Assembly (NCBI GenBank): GCA_964551015.1
Contig: CAZKBP010000021.1
Location: 38,606 to 102,605 of the forward strand
Direction of reading: 5' to 3'
Source of the DNA: CAZKBP01 sp964551015
GTDB taxonomy: Bacteria > Bacteroidota > Bacteroidia > Cytophagales > Microscillaceae
DNA: 64,000 nt
Part shown: positions 42,383 to 52,200 of the stretch, one piece after another
Layout of the letters: each line of letters starts with the position of its first letter
How positions within the stretch are numbered: position 1 is the stretch's first letter
Made by a program: the position numbers and the translations under genes
The notes under the pieces: generated by a model
Seen by the model: the letters and a program-made list of their open reading frames with translations, nothing else
What the model was told of the DNA's origin: nothing
Database searches by the model: none

Positions 42383-42754
42383 GTGAAATCTCTGTTTCAA
42401 GTTAGTTGTGTTATGCCAATATTTATCATTTATATTCCTTTTTTAAGAGTAGCGGGAATGGCCTTTTTCCCTTTCATTTTGATCAGTCAAAGGCATTATC
42501 GCTACGATCAGGTATTAATCAACCATGAACGTATTCATTTGATTCAGCAATTAGAAACGCTCATTCTCCCCTTTTATATACTATACCTGAGCAATTATAT
42601 TTTTAATCTCCTCAGGTATAAAGAGCACCACCAAGCTTACCTCAATATGTACTTCGAACGAGAAGCCTATGAAAATGAAAATGATCTGGGATATCTTCGA
42701 AAAAGAAGCCCCTGGTCTTTCTTGCGTTATCTAGGTTCCAAGAAGTCAGAGTAA
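42383..42754 (+). CDS. small membrane protein with an HExxH motif
   Basis: A 123-residue protein starting at GTG (an ATG follows at 42413). Two hydrophobic stretches (11-35 and 60-80) flank INHERIHLIQQLETL, where H-E-R-I-H is an HExxH zinc-protease motif, and the later EREAYENENDLGYL supplies a possible third ligand (Glu). It resembles conserved small Bacteroidota membrane proteins of unknown function. Co-oriented with the symporter upstream, but the relation is not established. Confidence 0.6.
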   Translation: MKSLFQVSCVMPIFIIYIPFLRVAGMAFFPFILISQRHYRYDQVLINHERIHLIQQLETLILPFYILYLSNYIFNLLRYKEHHQAYLNMYFEREAYENENDLGYLRKRSPWSFLRYLGSKKSE

Positions 42755-42804
42755 ATCAATAGCAAGTTCAGTTCCTCGGATAAGTCGGAGAGTTGCTTTT
42801 AAAA

Positions 42805-42835
42805 TTGTAGATTTGGCATCCTACCTTTAAATTTG
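42805..42835 (+). promoter_or_regulatory. promoter of the outer membrane barrel gene
   Basis: TTG (42805-42807), 20 nt, then TAAATTTG (42828-42835), an excellent match to the Bacteroidota -33/-7 consensus; the ATG is 29 nt downstream. TAGATTTG at 42808-42815 is a second, overlapping box. Confidence 0.65.
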
Positions 42836-42864
42836 CACGAACTAACTCCCCTCGGGTAGCTGCC

Positions 42865-43395
42865 ATGAAATGTTATCACCTCATTTTAATCTTTTTCTTG
42901 CTTCTACCCCTGACTCTGCGTGCCCAGTTCATGGGTTATGCACAGTTGGGTCTGGGTGTGCCCACGGGTGAGTTAAATCAATCCACTAAATTAGGAATAG
43001 GAGGAGAAGTAGGCACTAAGCATTTTTTTACTTCTAGGTTAGCGGTGGGAGCGCACGTGGGTTTTTATCAATTTATGGCAGAAGATACCTTATCGGTGAG
43101 AGTCTTTCCTTTTCAATTGCAGGGAGAATATCATCTAAAACAAGGTGCTTTTCGCCCCGTAGTGGGCAGTGATTTGGGGCTATACCGAGTGGTGAGGCGT
43201 TCGGAGGCTCTTGATCTCACCCTACGAGACGCCGAAAATGCTTTTGGCCTCAGCCCTTTCTTAGGCTTTGTCTATCAATTTAGTGCTGATTGGGGAATAA
43301 ATGCCTATTTGAAATATCACTTGATCTTTTCGGAAGAAAGCAATAATAATTTTTTTAACTTAAATTTGGGGATTCAGTACCAAATCACACGCTAA
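42865..43395 (+). CDS. outer membrane beta-barrel protein
   Basis: A 176-residue exported protein. Residues 1-20 are a signal peptide (LRAQF). The rest forms about eight amphipathic strands (LGIGGEVGTKHFFT, LAVGAHVGFYQF, FRPVVGSDLGLYR, WGINAYLKYHLIF, FFNLNLGIQYQI), ending in an aromatic strand as in small eight-stranded barrels of the OmpX/OmpA-barrel type. A promoter fits 29 nt upstream. The function is not known. Confidence 0.8.
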   Translation: MKCYHLILIFFLLLPLTLRAQFMGYAQLGLGVPTGELNQSTKLGIGGEVGTKHFFTSRLAVGAHVGFYQFMAEDTLSVRVFPFQLQGEYHLKQGAFRPVVGSDLGLYRVVRRSEALDLTLRDAENAFGLSPFLGFVYQFSADWGINAYLKYHLIFSEESNNNFFNLNLGIQYQITR

Positions 43396-43492
43396 GGCCG
43401 CTCGCCTCTTGATGTTCTTTTTCACCCGAGGCTTTCTCCGCTTTAGTGAGCCAAGGCCAGGTTTAGAAGCCTGACTCGCTTATCTTTAAAAT

Positions 43493-43939
43493 ATGGACGA
43501 AGATTATTTTAATACTTATTCTTTTCTTTTGGATCGTACTTCTCGTCGTGTCAAACAATATGCACAAAAAAAATTCAAAGACTTGGATTTTGGCATTACC
43601 GTAGATCAATGGATTCTTCTCAAAAAGTTAAATGAACACCAAGACCTCTACCAGAGTGAATTAGCTAAAATGACCTTCAAAGATACGCCCACCCTCACGC
43701 GTATTATAGACCTACTCTGCGAAAAAGAACTCGTGCAGAGACACAACGACGAAGAAGATCGGCGTAAATTTAAAATTCGCTTAACGCTTTTGGGAAAGGA
43801 AAAAGTCAAGGAACTCAGCCCCAAAGTAGCCGTGATTCGTAAGAAAGCCTGGGCAAATTTGGAAAAAAAAGATTTTGATCACTTCAAATATGTCCTCAAT
43901 ACCATCTACGAAAACCTGAAGGAACCCGGGGTGGAGTAA
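43493..43939 (+). CDS. MarR family transcriptional regulator
   Basis: A 148-residue cytoplasmic winged helix-turn-helix protein. The recognition part reads YQSELAKMTFKDTPTLTRIIDLL and the wing EKELVQRHNDEEDRRKFKIRLT, with the D-x-R-x-x-x-I/L-x-L-T signature. The target is unknown. It is separate from the PadR gene by 67 nt; the latter has its own promoter. Confidence 0.93.
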   Translation: MDEDYFNTYSFLLDRTSRRVKQYAQKKFKDLDFGITVDQWILLKKLNEHQDLYQSELAKMTFKDTPTLTRIIDLLCEKELVQRHNDEEDRRKFKIRLTLLGKEKVKELSPKVAVIRKKAWANLEKKDFDHFKYVLNTIYENLKEPGVE

Positions 43940-43956
43940 CCTAAAACTTAATCATG

Positions 43957-43988
43957 TTTGCATAACTCGATTATAAAAACTACATTTA
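43957..43988 (+). promoter_or_regulatory. promoter of the padR-permease operon
   Basis: TTTG (43957-43960), 20 nt, TACATTTA (43981-43988), one base off TAnnTTTG. The PadR start is 18 nt downstream of the box. Confidence 0.6.
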
Positions 43989-44006
43989 AGGTAAATATAA
44001 AAATCC

Positions 44007-44333
44007 ATGAGCAAACATCATCTTGGAGAATTCGAGGAAATCGTCATGCTTACCGTGGCCATTCTGCACGGGGAGGCTTACGGGGTGGCCATTATGGCCG
44101 AAATACAAGAAAGGCTCGACCGTAAAGTAAGCATTGGTTCTTTACAAACTGTGCTGAGAAGATTAGAGGAGAAAGGCTACCTGAGTTCTGAATTTGGAGA
44201 AGCGACCAAGGAGCGTGGCGGCAAGCGCAAACGATTTTTTTCAGTAACTAATTTTGGTATTCAAGTGCTCAAAGAAACCAAAGAACAACGCCTTGGACTC
44301 TGGAAGGCCATTCCTAAAATTGCTTTCGAATGA
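44007..44333 (+). CDS. PadR family transcriptional regulator
   Basis: A 108-residue winged helix regulator. GEFEEIVMLTVAILHGEAYGVAIMAEI, SIGSLQTVLRRLEEKGYL and GGKRKRFFSVTNFG are the PadR family core. The stop overlaps the start of the permease by 4 nt (ATGA). PadR proteins in this arrangement usually repress the transporter encoded next to them; the signal may be a toxic peptide or a lipophilic compound. Confidence 0.93.
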   Translation: MSKHHLGEFEEIVMLTVAILHGEAYGVAIMAEIQERLDRKVSIGSLQTVLRRLEEKGYLSSEFGEATKERGGKRKRFFSVTNFGIQVLKETKEQRLGLWKAIPKIAFE

Positions 44334-46966
44334 AAAATGATTCAGAAAATTACCCCCAGCCCCCCGCGTGGATGCTCCGCTTTTTTCGCTGGTTTTGTCA
44401 TCCTGATTTTCAAGAAGATATCGAGGGAGATTTGCTGGAAATGTATGATTACTTCGTGAAAACAAGTGGCCTAAAGAAAGCTAACTGGGCTTTTTTCTGG
44501 GAAATCATTTCACTACTGAGGCTGAATTTAATCCGACCCATTCCATATAATCATCCTATAATCCATTTTGGCATGTATAAAAACTATTTCAAAATCGCCT
44601 GGCGGAGCCTTTTTCGCCAAAAACTCTACGCTGCTATCAATATTGGTGGCTTGGCCATCGGGCTGACTTGCTTCCTGCTTATCTTTCTTTATCTGCAGCA
44701 CGAGCTTTCCTATGATCGTTTTTACCCCGAAGCCGACCAAATCTATCGTATCTATCAGCAGCAAGCAGGCAATGACTACATGGGCAGTGAGTATTTTGCC
44801 GTGAATCCTGCCCCAATGGCCAGCACTCTGATGCAAGAGTTGCCCGAGGTGGAAGTGGCTACATCCATCCAAACGCCTTCTGCGCTTTTGGGTCGTCAAA
44901 AAAAATATTATTGGGAAAGTGGCCTCTCCGCCGATCCAAACTTTTTCAAAGTGTTCGCATATAAATTCCTATCGGGTAATGCTCAGCAAGCTTTGAAAAA
45001 CCCCCAAGCAATCGTACTTACCGAGACTTTTGCCAAGAAGATGTTTGGTAAGCAGAATCCCTTGGGAAAAAGAGTCAATTACCAGAACTACCAAGGCGAA
45101 ACAGCACGTGTAGTGGCGGGCGTGATCGCTGATCCACCTCAAAATTCTTCACTCCAATTTGCCTTCGTGGTCAACCTAGAAGCTGATAAATATTATCAGA
45201 AAGATTTGGGCAACTGGACGAATAGTTCTTTCCAAACCATCTTAAAACTCAAAGCAAGCACTTCGCCCGGTGTGGTAGAGCAAAAAATTCCCAAGCTCAT
45301 CAGGAAGCACGTGGAAAATCCGGAGGAGTATTTCCAAGAGCATGCCTATCTGGTACAGCCTCTGAGCGAGATTCACCTAGACAACAAAATCAATTTTGAT
45401 ATTGGGGTCAAGGGGAATCCGCAGTACATTTATCTTTTTTCGGCCATTGCGGTTTTAGTACTCTTATTAGCCTGTGTGAATTATACTAATCTGGCCATCG
45501 CCCGATCCATGCGCCGTGCCCAAGAGGTAGGCTTGCGCAAAGTAGTAGGTGCTTTGAGAAGGCAATTGATTAGCCAGTTTTTGAGCGAATCTATACTCAT
45601 CTCTTTTTTGGCTTTTCTATTAGCGATGGGATTGGTGCCACTGCTACTGCCTACTTTTGGAAATTTACTAGATCGCTCCCTCGAGTTTGATGTGATTCAG
45701 ACCCCTTGGCTACTACCTGGCTTGATTTTGCTGGTTTTAGTGATAGGGTTAATTTCAGGAAGCTATCCAGCCTTACTGATGTCCTCTCTGCATCCCGTGC
45801 AGATTTTAAAGGGAAATTTGAGCCGCCGTTTTTCTAAGTCGCAGATACAACGCGTCCTCATCGTAGGGCAGTATACTGTATCTATCACGCTCATTATCAG
45901 CAGCTTGATATTTTACCGGCAATTTCAATTTATCCAAGACAAAGAACTGGGCTACAACAAGGAGCATGTCCTCACCATCAAAGTACCTGATGGGGAGGCA
46001 CGAAAAAAGTTTGAAGTCATCAAAGCAGAACTAAGCCAAAACCCACACGTGTTGGCGGTTACGGGTTCTGGTCATCTGCCTACAAATATCAGCTCCAATA
46101 CGATCATTCAACCCCAGAGAAACAATCCGAAGGAAATCACAGTCTATCGTACCTCAGTAGAGTATAGTTTCTTAGAGGTATTTGGCATTGAATTAATAGC
46201 CGGACGCAACTTTTCTCCTGATTTTAAAACTGATTTGGAAAAAGGCTATTTGATCAACGAAACCGCCGCCAAAGCCTTGGGTTATTCCCCTGAAGAAGCG
46301 GTAGGTAAGGAATTCACTTGGAGCTTCGAAGAAGAGGAGTCCAGGACGATCGTGGGTGTAGTCAAGGATTTCCACTTGTATTCTATGCATCTAGCCATCG
46401 AGCCGATGATGCTGCATTTGAATAATTTCTATCCAAATTATATTTCCTTGAAAGTAAGGCCAGAAAACCTGTCTCAAACCGTGGCTGAGGTGGAGGCGGT
46501 TTTCCAGAAGTACTCTCACTATCCCTTCGAGTATGCTTTTTTGGATGAACAATTTGACCGTCTTTACCAAACGGATGTCAGACTGGGCGAAATGTTTGGT
46601 TTTTTTACCCTGCTTTCGGTAGCTATTGCCTCCTTGGGACTGTTTGGCTTGGCGGCTTTCTCAGCCGAGCGTAGGACAAAGGAAATCGGCATTCGCAAGG
46701 TCTTGGGAGCTTCTATCCAGAATATCGTGGCCTTACTCTCTCAGGATTTCCTCAAAATGGTTTTGATTGGATTTGTCATCGCCATTCCGATTGCTTGGTA
46801 CGCCATGCACCAGTGGTTGCAAGATTTTGCCTATCGCATCGAGATTCAGTGGTGGATGTTTGCCTTGGCGGGCATCGCTGCCGTGGTCATTGCTTTAGTT
46901 ACCATTAGCTATCAGTCTATCAAAGCGGCTTTGGCCAATCCCGTGGACTCTTTGCGGAACGAATGA
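44330..46966 (+). CDS. ABC transporter permease (FtsX/MacB type) with a permease prefix domain
   Basis: An 878-residue inner-membrane protein. Residues 1-75 are the PadR-associated permease prefix domain (PPAWMLRFFRWFCHPDFQEDIEGDL). The rest holds two FtsX modules: MacB-like periplasmic domains at about 120-350 and 500-730, and helices near 100, 365-470, 505 and 750-860 with the LVGLRKVVGA and EIGIRKVLGA signatures. It has no ATPase domain and no ATPase gene is adjacent. It overlaps PadR and follows the same promoter, so PadR very likely controls it. The role is likely mechanical transmission or export of peptides/lipoproteins. Confidence 0.92.
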   Translation: MKNDSENYPQPPAWMLRFFRWFCHPDFQEDIEGDLLEMYDYFVKTSGLKKANWAFFWEIISLLRLNLIRPIPYNHPIIHFGMYKNYFKIAWRSLFRQKLYAAINIGGLAIGLTCFLLIFLYLQHELSYDRFYPEADQIYRIYQQQAGNDYMGSEYFAVNPAPMASTLMQELPEVEVATSIQTPSALLGRQKKYYWESGLSADPNFFKVFAYKFLSGNAQQALKNPQAIVLTETFAKKMFGKQNPLGKRVNYQNYQGETARVVAGVIADPPQNSSLQFAFVVNLEADKYYQKDLGNWTNSSFQTILKLKASTSPGVVEQKIPKLIRKHVENPEEYFQEHAYLVQPLSEIHLDNKINFDIGVKGNPQYIYLFSAIAVLVLLLACVNYTNLAIARSMRRAQEVGLRKVVGALRRQLISQFLSESILISFLAFLLAMGLVPLLLPTFGNLLDRSLEFDVIQTPWLLPGLILLVLVIGLISGSYPALLMSSLHPVQILKGNLSRRFSKSQIQRVLIVGQYTVSITLIISSLIFYRQFQFIQDKELGYNKEHVLTIKVPDGEARKKFEVIKAELSQNPHVLAVTGSGHLPTNISSNTIIQPQRNNPKEITVYRTSVEYSFLEVFGIELIAGRNFSPDFKTDLEKGYLINETAAKALGYSPEEAVGKEFTWSFEEEESRTIVGVVKDFHLYSMHLAIEPMMLHLNNFYPNYISLKVRPENLSQTVAEVEAVFQKYSHYPFEYAFLDEQFDRLYQTDVRLGEMFGFFTLLSVAIASLGLFGLAAFSAERRTKEIGIRKVLGASIQNIVALLSQDFLKMVLIGFVIAIPIAWYAMHQWLQDFAYRIEIQWWMFALAGIAAVVIALVTISYQSIKAALANPVDSLRNE

Positions 46967-46998
46967 ACATAAAGAAATAGGTTCAGCGTGTTGTCCTT

Positions 46999-47038
46999 GC
47001 TTGTGCGAAATCTTAGCGTAACGAGATTTCGCACAGGC
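46999..47038 (+). terminator. intrinsic terminator of the permease operon
   Basis: TGTGCGAAATCT (47002-47013) is the exact reverse complement of 47024-47035, with flanking GC/T-G pairs to 46999-47038, followed by TTTT. The 10-nt loop is TAGCGTAACG. Confidence 0.88.
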
Positions 47039-47124
47039 TTTTGATCAGTTTACAGTTGGCCATTAAAATCTCCGTGAGCACTACTTCATCTTTCCTCAGA
47101 GCAAGGAGTATGTCGTCTTCGTTT

Positions 47125-48633
47125 TTATTCCAAATCAAATTTTACTTTTTGCATATCTTGAAAGCAGTCCAAGCTTGGCTCTCGACTGGGATCATTAAAA
47201 AAGGCGTTAGCTACTTGTCTGGCGCACGGATTTCCCCAATTGGTCGTGACGGTGTGTTTCCATCCCTGGAAAATGAGATGATGGCTGTTGGGTAGGTTTT
47301 TTTGCATCTGAGCCGCCCATTTGGGTGGAGTTTCGTGGTCGTATTCTCCACTCAAGAGCAACACGGGAATATTGCTTTGGATGGGTTGATTTTCTATTTC
47401 GGCTAATGATTTCACACTCCATATTTCACAGACCTCAGCCTCAAATACAGCGGGAGATAAGCCTTTCGTTGCTGGGTATTGATCCGTCTCTCTGGCAATC
47501 ACTTCCTGAGAGGCAAAAGGATATTCTTCGGCACACCAGACCGACAAACGCATTCCCATACCATCGCTGGTTTGGGGTGCTTCCAATAGATTAGCCAGTT
47601 GCTCTTGAATACTCCTGAAATCATTGTTTAATAACTTTTCCATTTCCAAGGGAATACGAGAGACTTGATTGGTAGAGGCAGCGGTAAAAACCGTAAGCAG
47701 GTCTTTTCCGCTTAGATAAAAAGTTTCAAGCTTAGCGGTGCTTGGATTTTTGACTTGAAGTTCCAAAGGATTCTCGGTGATTTTTTGCAAATAATCAAAA
47801 AAACGTAGCTTGAGGTCGGGAAATGCCTGATCGCAATCCGCATCCGAGGCGCAATCTGCCAATAGTTGGGTGATGGCCTCTAAAAGATTGGCTACACTCT
47901 CTTCGTCGTAGCTTACCTCCAGTGGCAAGGGCGAATCCATGACCACACTTCTAATTCCTTCTGGATCATCCCTCAATAATACCTGTGCGATTTTGGTACT
48001 GTAGGAGATGGTCAGCAAGTTATATGCCTCGATCCCAAGTGCTTTTCTTAGATCTACAATATCGGCAGCAATTTCCCGAGTATGATAGCCATTGAGGTCT
48101 ATGCCTTGCTCGATTAATCTTTGTCTACAATCATGAGCCGCTTTGGCGAATAAACGGTTCGTGGTTTGTTGATCAACATCGGGCAATTGGGAGCGGTAAA
48201 GGGCTTCTCCCCATTCGGGGCAGTCTAGGTGGGGCTGGGCATAATAAGTCCCTCTTTGCTCGAAGAGAATAAAGTCTCGATCATCCAAATAGGGATAGTA
48301 TTCCATATAGGGAGCAGAAGGCATCGTGGTCGACCCTGGGCCGCCAACCGTGTAGATGATGGGATCGGGCTTGGGATGAGGGTTTCTACTTTTGAAAATA
48401 TAAACCGGAAGGCGGATGGTTTGGCTGTTGGCCACGGAGCGATTTTCAGGAACCTCAAGGTAGCCAAAGGTAAATTTTTGCTCCGCTTTGATTTTGAAAA
48501 GAGATTTTTCTGACTCTACAAATTTGGGCGTATAAACGGATTGGGCAAAGGAGCTATTGGCTGCCATCAGTGCCAGTATAGCCCATGTTAATAACTGAAA
48601 TTTCATGAATTGAATGGGTTTTGATTTGCCCAA
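47125..48633 (-). CDS. alpha/beta hydrolase, tripeptidyl-aminopeptidase-like, with an altered nucleophile elbow
   Basis: A 502-residue exported protein. Residues 1-30 are a signal region (MANSSFAQS). The oxyanion motif GGPGSTTMP and the middle NLLTISYSTKIAQVLL correspond to the elbow Y-G-x-S-Y-G-T, but both glycines are replaced (T-I-S-Y-S-T), so the elbow is unusual. The Asp (LSGEYDHETPP) and His (GWKHTVTTNWG) of the triad are present near the end, together with the TAP-like C-terminal domain. It probably cleaves an ester or a peptide. It is the gene after crp (37-nt gap). Confidence 0.85.
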   Translation of the reverse strand: MGKSKPIQFMKFQLLTWAILALMAANSSFAQSVYTPKFVESEKSLFKIKAEQKFTFGYLEVPENRSVANSQTIRLPVYIFKSRNPHPKPDPIIYTVGGPGSTTMPSAPYMEYYPYLDDRDFILFEQRGTYYAQPHLDCPEWGEALYRSQLPDVDQQTTNRLFAKAAHDCRQRLIEQGIDLNGYHTREIAADIVDLRKALGIEAYNLLTISYSTKIAQVLLRDDPEGIRSVVMDSPLPLEVSYDEESVANLLEAITQLLADCASDADCDQAFPDLKLRFFDYLQKITENPLELQVKNPSTAKLETFYLSGKDLLTVFTAASTNQVSRIPLEMEKLLNNDFRSIQEQLANLLEAPQTSDGMGMRLSVWCAEEYPFASQEVIARETDQYPATKGLSPAVFEAEVCEIWSVKSLAEIENQPIQSNIPVLLLSGEYDHETPPKWAAQMQKNLPNSHHLIFQGWKHTVTTNWGNPCARQVANAFFNDPSREPSLDCFQDMQKVKFDLE

Positions 48634-48670
48634 AGAAAAGCTTTAATTTTCCCAAAGACATGCACAATTG

Positions 48671-49246
48671 TTAAGAAATGGCCTTAATTCTACTGAGGCT
48701 TTGCTCTGCCACACCTAGGTAGGAGGCAATATATTTTTGAGGTACTTGTTGAAAAAGTCGTGGATGGCTACTCATCAATTTGTGGTACCTTTGTTTCAGG
48801 TCATTGGTCTGAAAATCTACCAGTCTTTCTACCATTTTGAGGTAGGCTGTCTCGGCGATAATTCTACCTAATTTCTCAAAAGTATGATGACGGTCAAAAA
48901 AGTCAATTAGAGTTTTTTTCTCAAATTCATAATAAGTTACCTCGCTCAGCGTCTCGATATACAATTCACTGGGTTGCTCGGTTAGATAGCTTCTATAATC
49001 GGTAGAAAACCAATTTTCGATAAAAAAATAATGCGTGTATTCCTGCCCCTCCACCAAGCGATACGCCCGCATGATTCCAGCTTCTAAGAACATCATTTTA
49101 GTATTTATTTTATCTGGACGCGCGATAATTTCGTTTTTGGGTGCGTGTTTTAGGGTGGCGAGTTTCACAAATGATTCATAAAGTGCATCTGTGATCTTTA
49201 CCTGAGCCAGTAGGGTGTCTTTCATGATAAAATCATATATATTCAT
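48671..49246 (-). CDS. Crp/Fnr family transcriptional regulator
   Basis: A 191-residue protein with a cyclic-nucleotide-binding-type beta barrel (res. 20-120: GIMRAYRLVEGQEYTHYFFIENWFSTD, then SELYIETLSEVTYYEF) and a short C-terminal helix-turn-helix (QKYIASYLGVAEQSLSRI). The short form is usual for Bacteroidota. The start is uncertain: ATG at 49244-49246, or Met at 49225 (MKDTLL). The first lies inside a long inverted repeat, so the leader may be folded. The target may include the adjacent hydrolase, 37 nt downstream. Confidence 0.85.
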   Translation of the reverse strand: MNIYDFIMKDTLLAQVKITDALYESFVKLATLKHAPKNEIIARPDKINTKMMFLEAGIMRAYRLVEGQEYTHYFFIENWFSTDYRSYLTEQPSELYIETLSEVTYYEFEKKTLIDFFDRHHTFEKLGRIIAETAYLKMVERLVDFQTNDLKQRYHKLMSSHPRLFQQVPQKYIASYLGVAEQSLSRIKAIS

Positions 49247-49280
49247 CGGATGACCAGAGCGCTAGCCATCTGATGAATAT
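49239..49280. repeat. inverted repeat over the crp start codon
   Basis: ATATTCATCGGATG (49239-49252) and CATCTGATGAATAT (49267-49280) match in 13 of 14 positions with a 14-nt spacer. It covers the start codon at 49244-49246. No T run follows on the minus strand, so it is not a simple terminator. Confidence 0.75.
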
Positions 49281-49287
49281 TCAATTA

Positions 49288-52200
49288 TCAACTACCTTCG
49301 GCTTTGAAGTCTTCCCAAGTCATCCATTGGATCGCTTCCAAATTGGCTTTTTCCAGTGCCGCGTTGACTTCGGCTAATTGCTCTTTTTGGAATGCTTGGA
49401 AACGTTGCTGAATTTCCTCGAGTTGATTGCCGAGCATTTCGGTTCTCTTGAGTTGTGAATCCGAGGGGCGTCCTGGGTAGGAACTGATTAAGCGATAGAG
49501 ATCAGAGACTTGCTCTCTAATTTCTTCACCAGAATTCACATAAAAATCTCCTCCCAAAGCGACGATACTACCTTTGAGCTGGGCGGCACTTTCGGCGAGT
49601 CCTTCTAGGGAAGCATTGAGTTTCTTAGAATTACTTTCTTTTTGCTTGGCTTGTTCTTCTACTGATTGGAGTGCGTCATAAATATAAGCGATTTGCTCGC
49701 TCATGTCGTAGAGTTGACGAACGGTCTGCTCTTGCACTTGACGATCTTCTGGGCTATAAGGAGCTTTTGGATCATACATCAGTTCTATCTTGGTGGTAAA
49801 TTCCTCTTTACCTTTCACGATTTTTACTTGGTACTCGCCCGCGGGCAGGTTAGGACCAAAAGCAGAACCAAAGAGGGCGTTACGATTATTGGTAGGGGCG
49901 GCCTTGGGAGGAGCTTCCCGAGTGATGAACTCCACGATATTGATACCTGCACTTTTGCCAGCTGAAAGCTCCTTGATCATTTCGCCTGCTTCGTTGTAGA
50001 CTTCTATGTACATTTTCCCGAAGGTGTGGCGTTTACTCATGTAGTACATGATCTGAGCATTACTGCTGGGATTAGCTCCCACAAAATTACCAGCTCCTGA
50101 AAACCAACCTCCTCCGGCGCCAGGATCACGCAGTACGGTGGGTTTCGTGGCCAGAAAAGCCAGCTTTTGTGTACGTAGCTCAGGGGTAATTTGCCTCAAG
50201 GCTTCTAGGTCGTCAATAATGATGACCCCTCTTCCGTGCGTTCCTAAGACTAGATCAGCCTCTTCGGGGTGAATGACCATATCTCTGATGCCTACTTTGG
50301 GGACATTATTCTCGAAGCGTGCCCAGCTTTGCCCTGCATCTAAGGAAATATAAAGTCCAAACTCCGTTCCGAGAAAAAGCAGGTTTTCTTTTTCCAAGTC
50401 TTCACGAATCACGTGCGCATAGCCTTCTAGGGCTTCGGTAGTAATAGATTGCCAAGTTTTGCCTAGATCAGTAGTTTTGTAAACATAGACTTTTTTGTCT
50501 CCTTGCCGATGGCCGTCAAAGGTTACATAGGCGGTATTTTGATCATAATGACTAGCCTCCACGTGGCTTACCCAAGTATTTTGGGGTAAGTCCGGCACAT
50601 TGCTCACTACATTTGTCCAATTTTTCCCAAAATCAGCACTGACCTGCAAATTTCCATCATCGGTTCCGACCCAAATGACATTTTCATCTACGGGAGATTC
50701 GGCGATGGTGTAAATGGTCGTATGATTTTCGGCGGTAGAATTATCGATAGAAAGTCCGCCCGATTCTGCTTGTCTTTGTTTTTGAGGATTGTTGGTAGTG
50801 AGGTCAGGCGAAAGTTTTTGCCAAGATTCGCCCCGATCCTCAGACATGAACAGATACTGTGCGCCCAGGTACATTCTCTCGGGATTGTTCGGGCTAATAT
50901 GGATGGGGGTATTCCAATTAAAGCGCAACTTCCCTTCTTCTGTTCGCGCATAGGGTTTGATAGATTTGGCCTGACCAGTTGTTTTGTTGTAGCGCACAAT
51001 CTCTCCTCCCTGATACTCTGCGTAAATAACATCTTCGTCGCTGGGATGGCGGAAAGAGTAAAAGCCATCTCCCCCGTAGGTCTGTTGCCAATCGCTATTG
51101 GCAATTCCTCCGGCTTTACGAGAGGGTGCGTACCAAGAACCATTGTCTTGTAAGCCCCCGTAGACGTGATAAGGTTCGGCATTATCCACGCTTACTCGAT
51201 AGAATTGCGCTACGGGCAGGTTCATAAACATTTTGAAGGTATAGCCGCGATCCACCGATTCATAAACTCCTCCGTCTGTGCCAATAATCACGTGTTTAGG
51301 ATTACTAGGGTCAACCCAAACGGCGTGAATATCTGAGTGAACGCCACTTTGCACCGTACGGAAGCGGTTTCCCCCGTCTTCGCTGATGACGAGATTGAGG
51401 CCACACTTATAAACTATATTTTCATCGGTGGGGTCAACCTCGAGTCTGGCAAAGTAAAAAGGGCGAACTTTGGTATTAAACTCGTTGCTCACGTGTTGCC
51501 AATTTTCCCCACCGTCTTTGGATTGATAGAGTCCTTTTTCGGCTTCTTTCTCACATTCTACACTCAGGTAAAGGACTTCGGGATTAGAGGCAGCCAGCCC
51601 AATGGCCATTCTACCCAAAGTTCCTTCGGGCAAGCCTTGATGAATTTGATCCCAACTGGCACCTCCGTTGGTCGTTTTGTAGAGTCCACTACCGGCTCCA
51701 CCCGAGCGAAAGAAGTCTGGCTGTCGGCGGTAATCCCACATGGAAGCATAGAGTACATCTGGATTACTAGGGTCGAGTGCTAAATCCGCACAGCCGGTGT
51801 TCTCATCTACATACAAAATCTTTTCCCAGGTATCGCCGCCATCTTGGGTGCGATAGACGCCTCTTTCTTCATTCGCATTCCAGAGATGTCCCATCACGGC
51901 CACATACACCGTGTTTGGTGCTTTGGGATGTACAATGATATCTGCTATCCTTTCAGAATTGGGCAAACCTTTGTATTCCCAGCTAGTACCTCCGTTGGTG
52001 GTTTTGTAAATGCCTGTTCCTACCGAGACACTGTTACGCACCCAGCTTTCGCCCGTACCGACCCAAACGGTATCGGGATGGTTTTGGTCAATGGTGATTT
52101 TGCCAATAGACTGTGTGTAATCGTCAAATACAGGGCGAAAGTTAGCGCCTCCGGTATTAGATTTCCATACGCCTCCGCCAGCCGCTCCCACGTACATGAT

